Below are positions 26,839 through 35,553 of a stretch of 64,000 nucleotides of DNA, in pieces. The notes under the pieces were generated by a model. It did no database searches, was not told where the DNA came from, and saw only the letters and a list, made by a program, of their open reading frames with translations. The first letter of the stretch is position 1. Every line of letters begins with the position of its first letter. Source of the DNA: Alphaproteobacteria bacterium (lineage in GTDB: Bacteria > Pseudomonadota > Alphaproteobacteria > UBA8366); the NCBI GenBank assembly GCA_021774335.1, contig JAJFJD010000002.1:124001-188000 (forward strand), read 5' to 3'. The position numbers and the translations under genes were made by a program.

Positions 26839-27639
26839 ATGCCGCAGGATGAAACCAGCGAACTGGTGAAATATTCACGAGACGGGAACATCGTCACTCT
26901 GACGCTGAATCGTCCCGAGAAACTGAACGCGTTCAATGATGATCTTGTCCGCGCGCTGGGTGACGGGTTGCGCCAGTTCGATGCCGATCCGGAAGCGCAT
27001 ATTGCGATCATCTGTGGCAGCGGCCGGGCGTTTTCGAGTGGCGCCGACGTGCATCAGCGGCAGCTGCGCGATCGCAAGGAATTCGAACGGATTGGCGGCC
27101 CGCAGGCGCATGGGGCACATTCAGCGGATCTGCTCACGCGGTCGGTCAATTGGAAACCGGTCATCGCGGCCGTGCACGGGTATGTGCTGGGCTTGGCTAT
27201 CGGTATCGTCTTCGAATGCGATCTCGTCGTGGCGGAAGAAGGAACGCAGTTCCAGATTACCGAAACGTCGCGCGGCCTCGGCGCGTCGAAATATTGGGGA
27301 CTGCTGAATTATCGCGGTGGCGGCGCATTCAGTACCGAAATTGCGCTGACCGGACGTTTCTTCAGTGCCGAGGAAGCCCAGGCGGCGAATCTGTTGAATC
27401 GCGTCACGCCGAAGGGCGAATGCCTTACCGTGGCGACGGAGCTGGCAAAGGAGGTTTGCAAGAACCCGCCGCTCAGCGTGCGTGCGACTGTTCGGACTCG
27501 GCGCTGGTACCTTGATCAGCTTGGCCGCGAAATCATGATGCAGACGGCGCCGCTCAAGCTTTACCTGAGTGAAGATTTCCAGGAAGCCGCGCGCGCCTTT
27601 GCGGAAAAACGGCCGGCTGGGCCGTTCAAAGGACGCTAG
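26839..27639 (+). CDS. Enoyl-CoA hydratase/isomerase family protein
   Basis: A 266-residue crotonase-fold protein: LTLNRPEKLNAFNDDL, oxyanion loop GSGRAFSSGADV, and the helix VIAAVHGYVLGLAIGIVFECDLVVAEEGTQFQ. Members hydrate, isomerise or cleave acyl-CoA esters. The substrate is not predictable. The ATG at 26839 is supported by GGGAGAGACAAGC. If the DddQ-like lyase is active, acryloyl-CoA handling is one conceivable job, but nothing in the local layout ties them together. Confidence 0.88.
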   Translation: MPQDETSELVKYSRDGNIVTLTLNRPEKLNAFNDDLVRALGDGLRQFDADPEAHIAIICGSGRAFSSGADVHQRQLRDRKEFERIGGPQAHGAHSADLLTRSVNWKPVIAAVHGYVLGLAIGIVFECDLVVAEEGTQFQITETSRGLGASKYWGLLNYRGGGAFSTEIALTGRFFSAEEAQAANLLNRVTPKGECLTVATELAKEVCKNPPLSVRATVRTRRWYLDQLGREIMMQTAPLKLYLSEDFQEAARAFAEKRPAGPFKGR

Positions 27640-27661
27640 CTGCCTATCGCCACCGATTGTG

Positions 27662-28177
27662 TCAGACGTCGATGACTGTCGGGTTCCGGGCCGTCTTGGT
27701 GTTGATAACGACGGTGCCCGACAGGATGTCGTGGATCTGACGCCGGCGATCGCTAAATACACCGACGAACAGGATTAATCCTCCGGTTAGCGGGACCAGG
27801 AACCAATACAGCGCGGATGAAATCAGGACGTGCAGGTAGGAAGGTTTCCCGCCGTCCCAACTGCGCATTTCAAGTCCCAGCCAGCGCATGCCGAGCGTCG
27901 CCGAGGCGCTGCTGCCGATTGTCACCATGTCGTAGAGGATGAACAACGGGGCAGCCCAGACAAGCACGAGCAGAGCGGTGAAAATGAAGAATGTCAGGAT
28001 ATTGAAGACAAAGAATACCGCCGCCACGGAGAACAGAAGCGCCGCGTCGATGCAGAATGCCAAGCTTCTCCGCCACAAGAGGCCGTCATAGAAATCTGGC
28101 CGGTCGAGCGGATTCGGCGGCTCTTCCGTCCATTCCAAAACAGAGTCTAGTCGATCTGGTAAATTCGCAGGCACCAT
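27662..28177 (-). CDS. RDD family membrane protein
   Basis: A 171-residue protein with the RDD domain: first helix LWRRSLAFCIDAALLFSVAAVF (Arg and Asp of the motif), a second span pair, and a GMRWLGLEM...W segment. RDD proteins are small membrane proteins, sometimes linked to ion antiport, with no settled function. It converges with the enoyl-CoA hydratase gene and lies 85 bp downstream of the stator operon on the same strand. Confidence 0.85.
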   Translation of the reverse strand: MVPANLPDRLDSVLEWTEEPPNPLDRPDFYDGLLWRRSLAFCIDAALLFSVAAVFFVFNILTFFIFTALLVLVWAAPLFILYDMVTIGSSASATLGMRWLGLEMRSWDGGKPSYLHVLISSALYWFLVPLTGGLILFVGVFSDRRRQIHDILSGTVVINTKTARNPTVIDV

Positions 28178-28262
28178 AGCCCCCGTTGCTGTCTGAGGTC
28201 GTTATTTTACCACATTGGGGGGCGAAATGCCCCTTGCAAGGGGGAATTGGCGACGAATGGGG

Positions 28263-29195
28263 TCAGTTGGAATTCAGCAACGACGGTGGGATCAGGTCTT
28301 TTGCGGCGACTTTCGGTTTGCGCCGCAGGAGTGTGACCTCGATCCGCCGGTTTTCGACGGCATCCGCGGATACTTTGTGCAGGGGAGCGCGTTCCGCGTT
28401 TCCGCGTACCGCGGCGAAACGCGCATCGGGTGTGCCAAGCGCCACCAGCGCGTTGCGACCGGCGTAGGCCCGTTGAATGGAAATCTTCCAGTTTGAGAGC
28501 CCTTGGCTGGCAGTCTCGTCGTTCCGTGACGTATGGCCTGAGACTTGAATCTTGTTAGGCAGGCGGGAAACGACTTCGAAAATGACTTTAACCAGTTTCT
28601 TCCCGTCCTCATTAAGCTCGATACCGCCTTGGTCGAAAAGTGGCTGTTTTTTCCGGTCCATCAGGCGGATGCGCAATCCTTCGCGCGTCACGTCGATGGC
28701 GACCGACTTGTAGAGATTGAGGAGTTCCGGAATCTGCTCCATTGACCGTTGAATGGCGATCTTGGCCGCATTCATTTGGCGACTTTCATCGCTGTTGTTC
28801 GGCAGCTTTTCCTGGTTGGGCGTTTTGGTCGATTCCGACGGATCGCCCCGTGAGATGTCATCCTCATTGGTGGTCACCACCTGCGTACGGACGTTCACAG
28901 CTTTCGATGTGGTCTGGCCGGGCGCTTCGATGGGGCCGGGATCGGTAGCGGAGATGCCACCGAATACACCGCCGCTACCGGTCGATCCGCTGGTCGCGCC
29001 AACCGGCTCGAAATAGTTCGAAAGGCCCTGTTTTTGTTCTTCGGTTGTGGCGTTCAGCAGCCAGAGCAAGAGAAAGAACGCCATCATCGCGGTGACGAAA
29101 TCTGCGTAGGCCACCTTCCACGCGCTGCCGCCATGGACCTCCGGCTCGATCTTCTTCTTGACGACAATGATCTCGCGATCTGAATTACCAGCCAT
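28263..29195 (-). CDS. motB: Flagellar motor stator protein MotB, second copy
   Basis: A 310-residue MotB-type protein. It has a cytoplasmic basic tail, a single membrane helix with the proton-accepting Asp (YADFVTAMMAFFLLLWLLN, D32), a periplasmic linker and a C-terminal OmpA-like peptidoglycan-binding domain (VSGHTSRNDETASQGLSNWKIS..., NRRIEVTLL). It lies 5 bp after another full-length MotB gene in the motA operon. Both copies keep the Asp, so both could form ion channels with MotA. Confidence 0.9.
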   Translation of the reverse strand: MAGNSDREIIVVKKKIEPEVHGGSAWKVAYADFVTAMMAFFLLLWLLNATTEEQKQGLSNYFEPVGATSGSTGSGGVFGGISATDPGPIEAPGQTTSKAVNVRTQVVTTNEDDISRGDPSESTKTPNQEKLPNNSDESRQMNAAKIAIQRSMEQIPELLNLYKSVAIDVTREGLRIRLMDRKKQPLFDQGGIELNEDGKKLVKVIFEVVSRLPNKIQVSGHTSRNDETASQGLSNWKISIQRAYAGRNALVALGTPDARFAAVRGNAERAPLHKVSADAVENRRIEVTLLRRKPKVAAKDLIPPSLLNSN

Positions 29196-29200
29196 TGTGC

Positions 29201-30154
29201 TTACCGACCCGCCGCGACGTTGGTTTTGCCGGGTACCGCCGCGGCTTTACCGATCGGTTTGTTCAACAGGAGAACGCTGATCCTGTTGTTGCGCATCGTT
29301 TTCGGAAAACTGGGATGTACGGGCACCGTATCGCCTCTGCCCACGATCCGGGAGAATCGTTTGGCGGCGACCCCGAAATTGATCAGTGTGGCGCGCGCGT
29401 TGTCGGCGCGGTCGCCGGATACCCGCCACTTCGAGTTGGCTGCTTGCGCCGTTTGCGGCGCGAGATCCGTGTGTCCCGTGATGGCGATGTGATGTGGCAG
29501 CTTCGATACGATTGAACCGATGATGGCGAGCAGATGTTCACCGCGACCGGAAATTTCCGAGCCATTGTTCTTGAACATCTTCAGTTTCACTCGATCGAGC
29601 AACTGAATGCGCAATCCGTCCGGCGTGTGTTCGACGATCAGGCTATCCTGCATCTTCGCGAGCTCCGGAATATCCTGGATCGCCTGATTGATCGCAGAGA
29701 TGACCTTGCTGAATTCCTTTTTATTTTCTTCGTCGGCTTGACGTTGATGCTCGCCATGTTGGTAGCCGCCGCCGGTTGATTCGGGGTTCTTGTGGCGACC
29801 CTCGGAGGCGCCGGCGTCGCGGCTGCCGAATGTCGGGATCGGTACGGTAATCCGAGGTGGCGAACCGGCCGATCGCAAGGCGCCCTCGGCTGCCATGGCA
29901 AGCCCTTTCAACACGCCGCCGCTGCCGGTCTGTTGCTCTGACACGCCGATCGGTTCAAAGAAATCGGAGATTCCCTGTTTCTTGTCTTCGGTCGTTACGT
30001 TGAGAAGCCAGAGCAGCAGAAAAAAGGCCATCATCGCGGTAACGAAATCCGCGTAGGCAACCTTCCAGGCACCGCCGTGAGGTTCCTCCGGCAGCATGAC
30101 CTTCTTGCGAAGGACGATGGGCCCTTGTTCTGCGCCCTCTAGGGTGTCCGCCAT
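29201..30154 (-). CDS. motB: Flagellar motor stator protein MotB, first copy
   Basis: A 317-residue MotB with D36 in the membrane helix YADFVTAMMAFFLLLWLLNV, a Gly/His-rich linker (STGGGYQHGEHQRQ) and an OmpA-like domain (ITGHTDLAPQTAQAANSKWRVSGDRADNARATL). It is 25 bp downstream of motA and 5 bp upstream of a paralogue. MotA4B2 stators couple ion flow to torque. The two MotB proteins differ mainly in the periplasmic linker and the peptidoglycan-binding domain. Confidence 0.92.
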   Translation of the reverse strand: MADTLEGAEQGPIVLRKKVMLPEEPHGGAWKVAYADFVTAMMAFFLLLWLLNVTTEDKKQGISDFFEPIGVSEQQTGSGGVLKGLAMAAEGALRSAGSPPRITVPIPTFGSRDAGASEGRHKNPESTGGGYQHGEHQRQADEENKKEFSKVISAINQAIQDIPELAKMQDSLIVEHTPDGLRIQLLDRVKLKMFKNNGSEISGRGEHLLAIIGSIVSKLPHHIAITGHTDLAPQTAQAANSKWRVSGDRADNARATLINFGVAAKRFSRIVGRGDTVPVHPSFPKTMRNNRISVLLLNKPIGKAAAVPGKTNVAAGR

Positions 30155-30179
30155 GACAATCTATGCCGGCTGGCTGCCA

Positions 30180-31043
30180 CTACGTTGCGGCCGGAAGGTT
30201 CTGGGTGGCCTCTTCGAGTTCCATAAAGCTCGGCCGGGTGTGGCTCTGGAGCACCTTGCGGGCGAACTCGATCGAGACGGCGGGGGCGTAGCCCTGCAGA
30301 TGCGCAAGCAGGCCTGCCTTAATACACGTGAAATAGACGCTGTCGTCTTGCTGGTTGCCTTTTAGCGCCGTCGCCATCGGGGCGGCAAAGCCGTAACACA
30401 TGAGGATTCCCAGGAAGGTTCCGACCAGTGCGGCTGCGATCAAGCCGCCGAGCACCGCCGGCGGCTCGGTGATCGAGCCCATTGTCTTGATGATACCCAT
30501 CACCGCGGCGACAATACCGAGACCCGGGAAGGCTTCGGCCAGGGTCTGGATGGCGTGGCTGACCTTGTGCTCTTCGCCGTGATGGGTTTCCAATTCCATG
30601 TCCATCAGCGCTTCAAGCTCATGCGGGTTGTCGGTGCCAAGGGTCATCAGACGGAGATAGTCGCAGAGGAACTCCACCGCATGATGGTTCGACATGAATT
30701 TCGGGTACTGCGCAAACAGGTCGCTGTCTTCGGGATTCTCGACATGCGTTTCGAGCGCTAGCATGCCCTTGGTCTTGGCCAGCTTGAAAATCTGATACTG
30801 CAGGGAAAGCAGTTCTAGATAGTCATCTTTCTTGTATTTCGGCCCCTTGAGGATCGACATAAAGCCGCCCATGGTCTGGCCGAGCACCGCCTTGGAATTG
30901 GCAATGATATAGGCGCCCACGCCGGATCCGCCGATGATGACGAATTCGAACGGTTGCCATAAAACACCGAGCTTGCCGCCCATCGCGACATAACTGCCGA
31001 TCACGCAACCGGTGACCACAAGGCTTCCGATAATTAAGAACAT
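30180..31043 (-). CDS. motA: Flagellar motor stator protein MotA
   Basis: A 287-residue inner-membrane stator subunit with four spans. The large cytoplasmic loop carries the charged FliG-contact residues, and the late helices include the conserved prolines (GLGIVAAVMGIIKTMGSITEPP, LVGTFLGILMCYGFAAPM). It heads an operon with two motB genes. A perfect CtrA box lies about 60 bp upstream of its start. Confidence 0.95.
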   Translation of the reverse strand: MFLIIGSLVVTGCVIGSYVAMGGKLGVLWQPFEFVIIGGSGVGAYIIANSKAVLGQTMGGFMSILKGPKYKKDDYLELLSLQYQIFKLAKTKGMLALETHVENPEDSDLFAQYPKFMSNHHAVEFLCDYLRLMTLGTDNPHELEALMDMELETHHGEEHKVSHAIQTLAEAFPGLGIVAAVMGIIKTMGSITEPPAVLGGLIAAALVGTFLGILMCYGFAAPMATALKGNQQDDSVYFTCIKAGLLAHLQGYAPAVSIEFARKVLQSHTRPSFMELEEATQNLPAAT

Positions 31044-31101
31044 ATGATTTTTTCGTTGCCGGGCCCGAAGATGACTGTAGGAAATGGTTAAAGGGAACTG
31101 A

Positions 31102-31116
31102 TTAACATTGACTTAA
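31102..31116 (-). promoter_or_regulatory. CtrA-type binding site upstream of motA
   Basis: The sequence TTAA-N7-TTAA (with CATTGAC as the central seven on the plus strand) matches the full consensus of the alphaproteobacterial cell-cycle and motility regulator CtrA. It sits 59 bp before the motA start on the minus strand. CtrA commonly controls flagellar and chemotaxis genes in this class. A second, imperfectly spaced TTAA pair lies nearby. Confidence 0.7.
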
Positions 31117-31303
31117 TCGGCGGGTTCTTTCGTGGTAGCGAATTTGCCGTTAACCGCAGTTTTCCGTTACTTACAAGAGGGGCGGGCCGAGTTGTGGTTG
31201 GTAATGAGGTTCGTGCGGGTGTGGCGAGGGCTCGCCCAATTGCGGCACTTGAGGTATCTCTGTTTGAATTGTGGTTCAGAAGGACGAAAGGACACTGTCT
31301 GCG

Positions 31304-31792
31304 ATGGACACTAACGAACCGGCGATCGACAAAACGCGGTTCCGCGAAGCATGCGGGCATTACGCGACTGGTGTCGCCGTTGTCACGACATCCAACGGCA
31401 ATGGGAGCGCGGTCGGTGTTACGGTGAATTCCTTCACGTCCGTATCGCTTGATCCGCCGCTGGTGCAGTTCAGTCTGGACCGAAAAGCGTCGGTTTTCGG
31501 TACATTTGAGCAATCGAATCCTTTCGTCATCAACGTGCTGGCCCGCGACCAGGAGGCCGTTTCCCGGCGCTTCTCAGGGAAGAGCGACGATTTCGATGGG
31601 CTGGACTGCGAAATCTGGCAAAAAGATTGCCCGATGATCCAAGGATGCGTCGCAACCCTCGGGTGCGAGCCCTATGCCGCCTATGACGGCGGTGATCATC
31701 TGATCATTCTGGGCCGGGTTGCATATCTGGACTGCCAGCCGGAGGTAGATCCGCTGCTGTTTTACCGGGGCAGTTACGGAAATTTCACCTAG
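31304..31792 (+). CDS. Flavin reductase-like protein (FMN-binding split barrel)
   Basis: A 162-residue protein of the short-chain flavin reductase type: FREACGHYATGVAVVTT, GVTVNSFTSVSLDPPLVQFSLDR, FVINVLARDQEAVSRRFSG and a terminal GDHLIILGRV...LLFYRGSYG. Such proteins use NAD(P)H to reduce FMN or FAD for two-component monooxygenases. No cognate oxygenase is adjacent, so it may be a general reductase. A GTG start at 31271 would extend it by 11 residues. Confidence 0.88.
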   Translation: MDTNEPAIDKTRFREACGHYATGVAVVTTSNGNGSAVGVTVNSFTSVSLDPPLVQFSLDRKASVFGTFEQSNPFVINVLARDQEAVSRRFSGKSDDFDGLDCEIWQKDCPMIQGCVATLGCEPYAAYDGGDHLIILGRVAYLDCQPEVDPLLFYRGSYGNFT

Positions 31793-31795
31793 AAA

Positions 31796-33019
31796 CTAGC
31801 CGGCTTGTGCAGAATCGCTAAGCCGCGAGGCGGGGAAGCCCGCCGCTTCCAGCCGATTGATGATTTCTTCGACATGGGCGCTGTCCCGGGTCTCGAGAAC
31901 CACGTCGGCTTCCGCCTGCTTTACCGGGACGTCGGAAAACATGCGTTGATGCACGATTTCGACGATGTTTCCGCCGAGTTCGCCGATCTGGGTGGTGACC
32001 TTAGCGAGGGTTCCGGGCGCGTCGCTGATCGACACGCGAAGCCGCACCATCTGGCCGCTGCGGAAGAGGCCGCGCATAAGCACCGATGACAGAAGGCGGG
32101 AATCGATATTGGCACCGCTGACCACCAAGACGATTTTCTTCGCTTTGTGTTTCTCGCGTTCCGCCATCATCGCAGCAAGCGGAGCGGCGCCGGCGCCCTC
32201 GGCCAGCGTCTTCGCGCTCACGACCATCGTCTGCACAGCGTTTTCCAACTGCATCTCGTCGACGGTAACGATACGGTCGACGAGATCCTTGACGATGGGA
32301 AGGGTCAGTTTGCCCGGTTGCTTGATCGCGATCCCCTCGGCGATGGTCTCGCCGCCGGACGGGGCTTCACCGCCCTTGAGGGCCTGCGCCATCGACGGAT
32401 ACAGCGCGGCTTCGACGCCGATGATGTCGACGGGCTCGTTCGCGGCCGTTAGCGCCATGGCGACGCCCGCGATCAATCCGCCACCGCCGATCGGGGCGAT
32501 CAGCGTGTCCAGGTCCGGTACGTCTTCCAGGATCTCCAAGCCCACGGTTCCCTGGCCCGCGATAATATGCGGATCATCGAAAGGATGGACGAACGTCAGG
32601 CCTTCGGCCTGCATCACCTCCTCGGCGTGGGGGGTGCAGGCACTTACCGAATCGCCGAACAGCAAGACTCGTGCGCCAAGCGCTTCGGTCCGGTTGATTT
32701 TCGTGAACGGCGTGGACGTCGGCATGACGATGGTCGCCGGGATACCGAGACGCTTTGCATGATAGGCGACACCCTGGGCATGGTTTCCGGCCGACACCGC
32801 GATGACTCCGCTTTTCGCGTGTGCTTGATCCAGGCTCGACAATTTCACGAACGCCCCGCGATCCTTGAAGGATCCCGTGTATTGAAGATTTTCCAGCTTT
32901 AGGAATACGTCCGCGCCGATCAGGTCCGACAACGGGCCGGATCGGACGGTGGGCGTTCGCACGACCGCCTGTTCGATCGTGTCGGCGGCTGCACGGATAT
33001 CGTCGATCGTTACGGTCAT
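31796..33019 (-). CDS. ilvA: Threonine ammonia-lyase with C-terminal ACT domain
   Basis: A 407-residue fold-II PLP enzyme: the PLP lysine K52 in TGSFKDRGA, SAGNHAQGVAYHAKRLG, the glycine loop GGGGLIAG, and a C-terminal ACT domain (LRVSISDAPGTLAKVTTQIGELGGNIVEIVHQR). It converts threonine to 2-oxobutanoate. The single short ACT domain resembles the catabolic-type TdcB-plus-ACT form common in alphaproteobacteria. It is convergent with the flavin reductase gene (3 bp apart) and downstream of the penicillin acylase gene. Confidence 0.92.
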   Translation of the reverse strand: MTVTIDDIRAAADTIEQAVVRTPTVRSGPLSDLIGADVFLKLENLQYTGSFKDRGAFVKLSSLDQAHAKSGVIAVSAGNHAQGVAYHAKRLGIPATIVMPTSTPFTKINRTEALGARVLLFGDSVSACTPHAEEVMQAEGLTFVHPFDDPHIIAGQGTVGLEILEDVPDLDTLIAPIGGGGLIAGVAMALTAANEPVDIIGVEAALYPSMAQALKGGEAPSGGETIAEGIAIKQPGKLTLPIVKDLVDRIVTVDEMQLENAVQTMVVSAKTLAEGAGAAPLAAMMAEREKHKAKKIVLVVSGANIDSRLLSSVLMRGLFRSGQMVRLRVSISDAPGTLAKVTTQIGELGGNIVEIVHQRMFSDVPVKQAEADVVLETRDSAHVEEIINRLEAAGFPASRLSDSAQAG

Positions 33020-33099
33020 GGCAGGCTATTTCTGTTCTCTCCAGAGAGTCTCGAGAATACACCAGCGGGTTCGCGACCGCAGTGGTCAATTGCGTGTGG

Positions 33100-35490
33100 C
33101 TATGGCGTTCTCGAGGGGGATAGCGTGAGAGTTCCGATCGCACTGAGCCGCAACGAATCTCGGTCGCCGGCAATCGTGATGAAGTCGCCGCTGCGCCAGC
33201 GGTCCAGCAGGTCACGATAGTGATGGGAAAACGGGTTGCCGGATTGGCCGGTCGCGATGATGTAGCGGCTGTTGTCCAAATTGCCGAGGTCGTAAACGGC
33301 CCGGTATCCGGATCCGTGAACATGTGAATAAGGCGAAGGGCCGCCTTGGCGTGTTTGCCCGCGGTTGACCGTATGGTCGCCGCCGTCGGTTTCCACGACG
33401 AGGTCGGTGAAGGCCCGTAATCCGGGGATCTGCGTGAAGACACGATGCCGGAATTGCGCTTTATGCGCCGCACCCCATCGCCATTTATCGATGTCGGGCC
33501 CTTGGGTTTCGGTGATGGCGGCGAGGGCGGTCTCCAACGCGGCGGCGACCTGCGTCTCGCATGTCTCCGGTACGGGGGTCTTGATATTGTCGCACCATGT
33601 TTGGTGCTTGGTCAGGGCGGCGACAACGAACCGCGTTCGCGAGCGGGCGTAGTCTCCGGTTCGGTCGCCCAACTCGTCTTGTACGATGGCACGCTCCAGC
33701 GCGCGCAACCAGGTGGCGTAGATCAGGGGTTCGGCACGGTCGCGTTGCATTCGGAAATTCCAGGTGCGAAGCCGTGCGATCGCTTTCTTGCCCCGATCCG
33801 ACTGTGCCGGGGCCGATATCAGGAGCGGGACAAGACGGCGGGCGGCGGTCGACACTGTGTCCAACTGCAGCGCAGTGCTATCGGCCACGGAATGCCCCGT
33901 CTTGCTGCCAAGGACCTCGGCGATGCGCGCCGCCCGGTATGCCGATTGCCAATGACGGGCGATTCTATGCGGATAGTCGGTTCCGACGAGCCGGTTGTTG
34001 GCATTGATGATCAGGCCGTCCGGCGGATTGTGACGCCTGGGCAATTCGTCGAACGGAATGAAGCCGTTCCAATCGAATTGCACCTCTTGTCCAGGCGCGG
34101 GCCGGGTGCCGTCATGGTCAGTCCGGATCGGGATGCGGCCCGGCGTGACCAGCCCGATGTCGCCGGCTGTGTCGGCGTAGAACAGGTTTTGCACCGGCGC
34201 GTTGAACAATTGCGCGGCGGCAAGGAATTCCTGCCAGTTGCTCGCACGGTTGAGCAGATACAGCGCGCGGGCGGTCTCGTCGTCAATGCGTGCTGACGGA
34301 CTGGCCAGGGCGATCACCGATTTCGGAGCGGTTTCGGAGAAGTTCGCTTCATCCAGCACGTCGGAGACGACTGGTCCATGCCGTGTCATCCGAACGGTGA
34401 GGGTGACCGGGTCGTCGTTGGCGACATAGATTTTTTCGGTTCGCGTTTTGAAAGGCTTGGTGCCATTCGGCGTGAGGTATTGCTGCGGGTCATCCGGATC
34501 GAGCGCTTCGAGGTAAAGGTCTTCCACGTCAGCGCCGGCCGTCGTCATACCCCAGGCGATTTTTCCGTTGTGCCCCAGCGGAAGCAGCGGAACGCCGGGA
34601 ACCGTGGCGCCGGTGAGGGACAGCATCGGCGTTTCGATACGGGCGAGATACCAGAGGATCGGCGCACCGAACCCAAGATGCGGATCGTTCGCGAGGATCG
34701 GCTTGCCCGTCTCGGTGCGCGCGCCGCCGATGACCCAGGCATTCGATGCATCGACTGGCGCCAGTTCGTCGGGGAGGGCACCGGCGAGACGGTCCAACAT
34801 CGCCGACACCGTGCCCGGCAGCGCCGAAAGCGTCACCGGCTCCTTGCCTTCATCCGACGGCCAAAGCTGATCGATTTGCGCCGGTGTCAGCGTTTCGGCA
34901 AGACGCAGGCGCAGCAGTTCGCTACGCCAATTGCCGGACAATCGCACCGCCATGATCCGTGCCCATACCAGGCTGTCGGCAGGGCGCCAGCGCTCCGGCT
35001 TGTGGCCAAGGACGGCGAACTCCGGCGATAGCGCACCGGCATGATTATGCAGATAGGCGTTCACGCCGGCCGCATAGGCGTCGAGCAGGGCGCGCTCGTC
35101 CTCCGTCATCAGTGTGAGCTGCGCTTGCGCGGCGCGGTAAAGGCCAAGCATCCGAATGAAACGGTCGATTTTTAGCGTGCGGCTGCCGAATATCTCGGAC
35201 AGCCGGCCCGCGCCGGTCCGGCGCGTCATTTCCATCTGCCAGAGCCGGTCCTGGGCATGGGTGAAGCCGAGACCAAAGTATGCGTCGTTGACCTGATCTG
35301 CGAAGATATGCGGGACGCCGTTGCCGTCGCGGATCACCTCCACCGGCCCGCCGAGGCCCTGCAGGGACAGCGCGCCGTCGATCTGGGGCAGAGAGGTCCG
35401 CAGCCATGTCACGAACACGACCGAAAGGAAGGCGAGGGCGATAACGAGGAGTGCGCTAAAGCGCAGGAATTGGCGGAAAAGTCGGGCCAT
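33100..35490 (-). CDS. Penicillin acylase (Ntn-hydrolase) family protein
   Basis: A 796-residue precursor with an N-terminal membrane or signal segment (residues ~9-29). The autocatalytic cleavage site places nucleophile S249 at the start of SNAWVIGGARTETGKPILANDPHLGF, as in penicillin G acylase and N-acyl-homoserine-lactone acylases. The HYRDLLDRW...GD end also fits. Substrates of the family include beta-lactams, acyl-homoserine lactones and other N-acyl compounds; which applies is unknown. It is divergent from the decarboxylase gene with only 63 bp between starts. Confidence 0.92.
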   Translation of the reverse strand: MARLFRQFLRFSALLVIALAFLSVVFVTWLRTSLPQIDGALSLQGLGGPVEVIRDGNGVPHIFADQVNDAYFGLGFTHAQDRLWQMEMTRRTGAGRLSEIFGSRTLKIDRFIRMLGLYRAAQAQLTLMTEDERALLDAYAAGVNAYLHNHAGALSPEFAVLGHKPERWRPADSLVWARIMAVRLSGNWRSELLRLRLAETLTPAQIDQLWPSDEGKEPVTLSALPGTVSAMLDRLAGALPDELAPVDASNAWVIGGARTETGKPILANDPHLGFGAPILWYLARIETPMLSLTGATVPGVPLLPLGHNGKIAWGMTTAGADVEDLYLEALDPDDPQQYLTPNGTKPFKTRTEKIYVANDDPVTLTVRMTRHGPVVSDVLDEANFSETAPKSVIALASPSARIDDETARALYLLNRASNWQEFLAAAQLFNAPVQNLFYADTAGDIGLVTPGRIPIRTDHDGTRPAPGQEVQFDWNGFIPFDELPRRHNPPDGLIINANNRLVGTDYPHRIARHWQSAYRAARIAEVLGSKTGHSVADSTALQLDTVSTAARRLVPLLISAPAQSDRGKKAIARLRTWNFRMQRDRAEPLIYATWLRALERAIVQDELGDRTGDYARSRTRFVVAALTKHQTWCDNIKTPVPETCETQVAAALETALAAITETQGPDIDKWRWGAAHKAQFRHRVFTQIPGLRAFTDLVVETDGGDHTVNRGQTRQGGPSPYSHVHGSGYRAVYDLGNLDNSRYIIATGQSGNPFSHHYRDLLDRWRSGDFITIAGDRDSLRLSAIGTLTLSPSRTP

Positions 35491-35553
35491 GGGTCCTTAA
35501 TTCATCCGATATCCGCTTGGACCGTTTGGTCCGCTGTGTCATTGTCCGCCCGC

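Noticed and set aside
26839-27639. Enoyl-CoA hydratase as the acrylate-processing partner of the DddQ-like lyase
   Set aside because: It is 9 kb away on the other strand and is a generic crotonase; nothing in the sequence links it to acrylate.
28221-28243. Hairpin-like sequence and CCCCTTGCAAGGGG palindrome after the motB genes, considered as a terminator
   Set aside because: The palindrome has no usable loop and no T-run follows on the minus strand, so a factor-independent terminator cannot be claimed.
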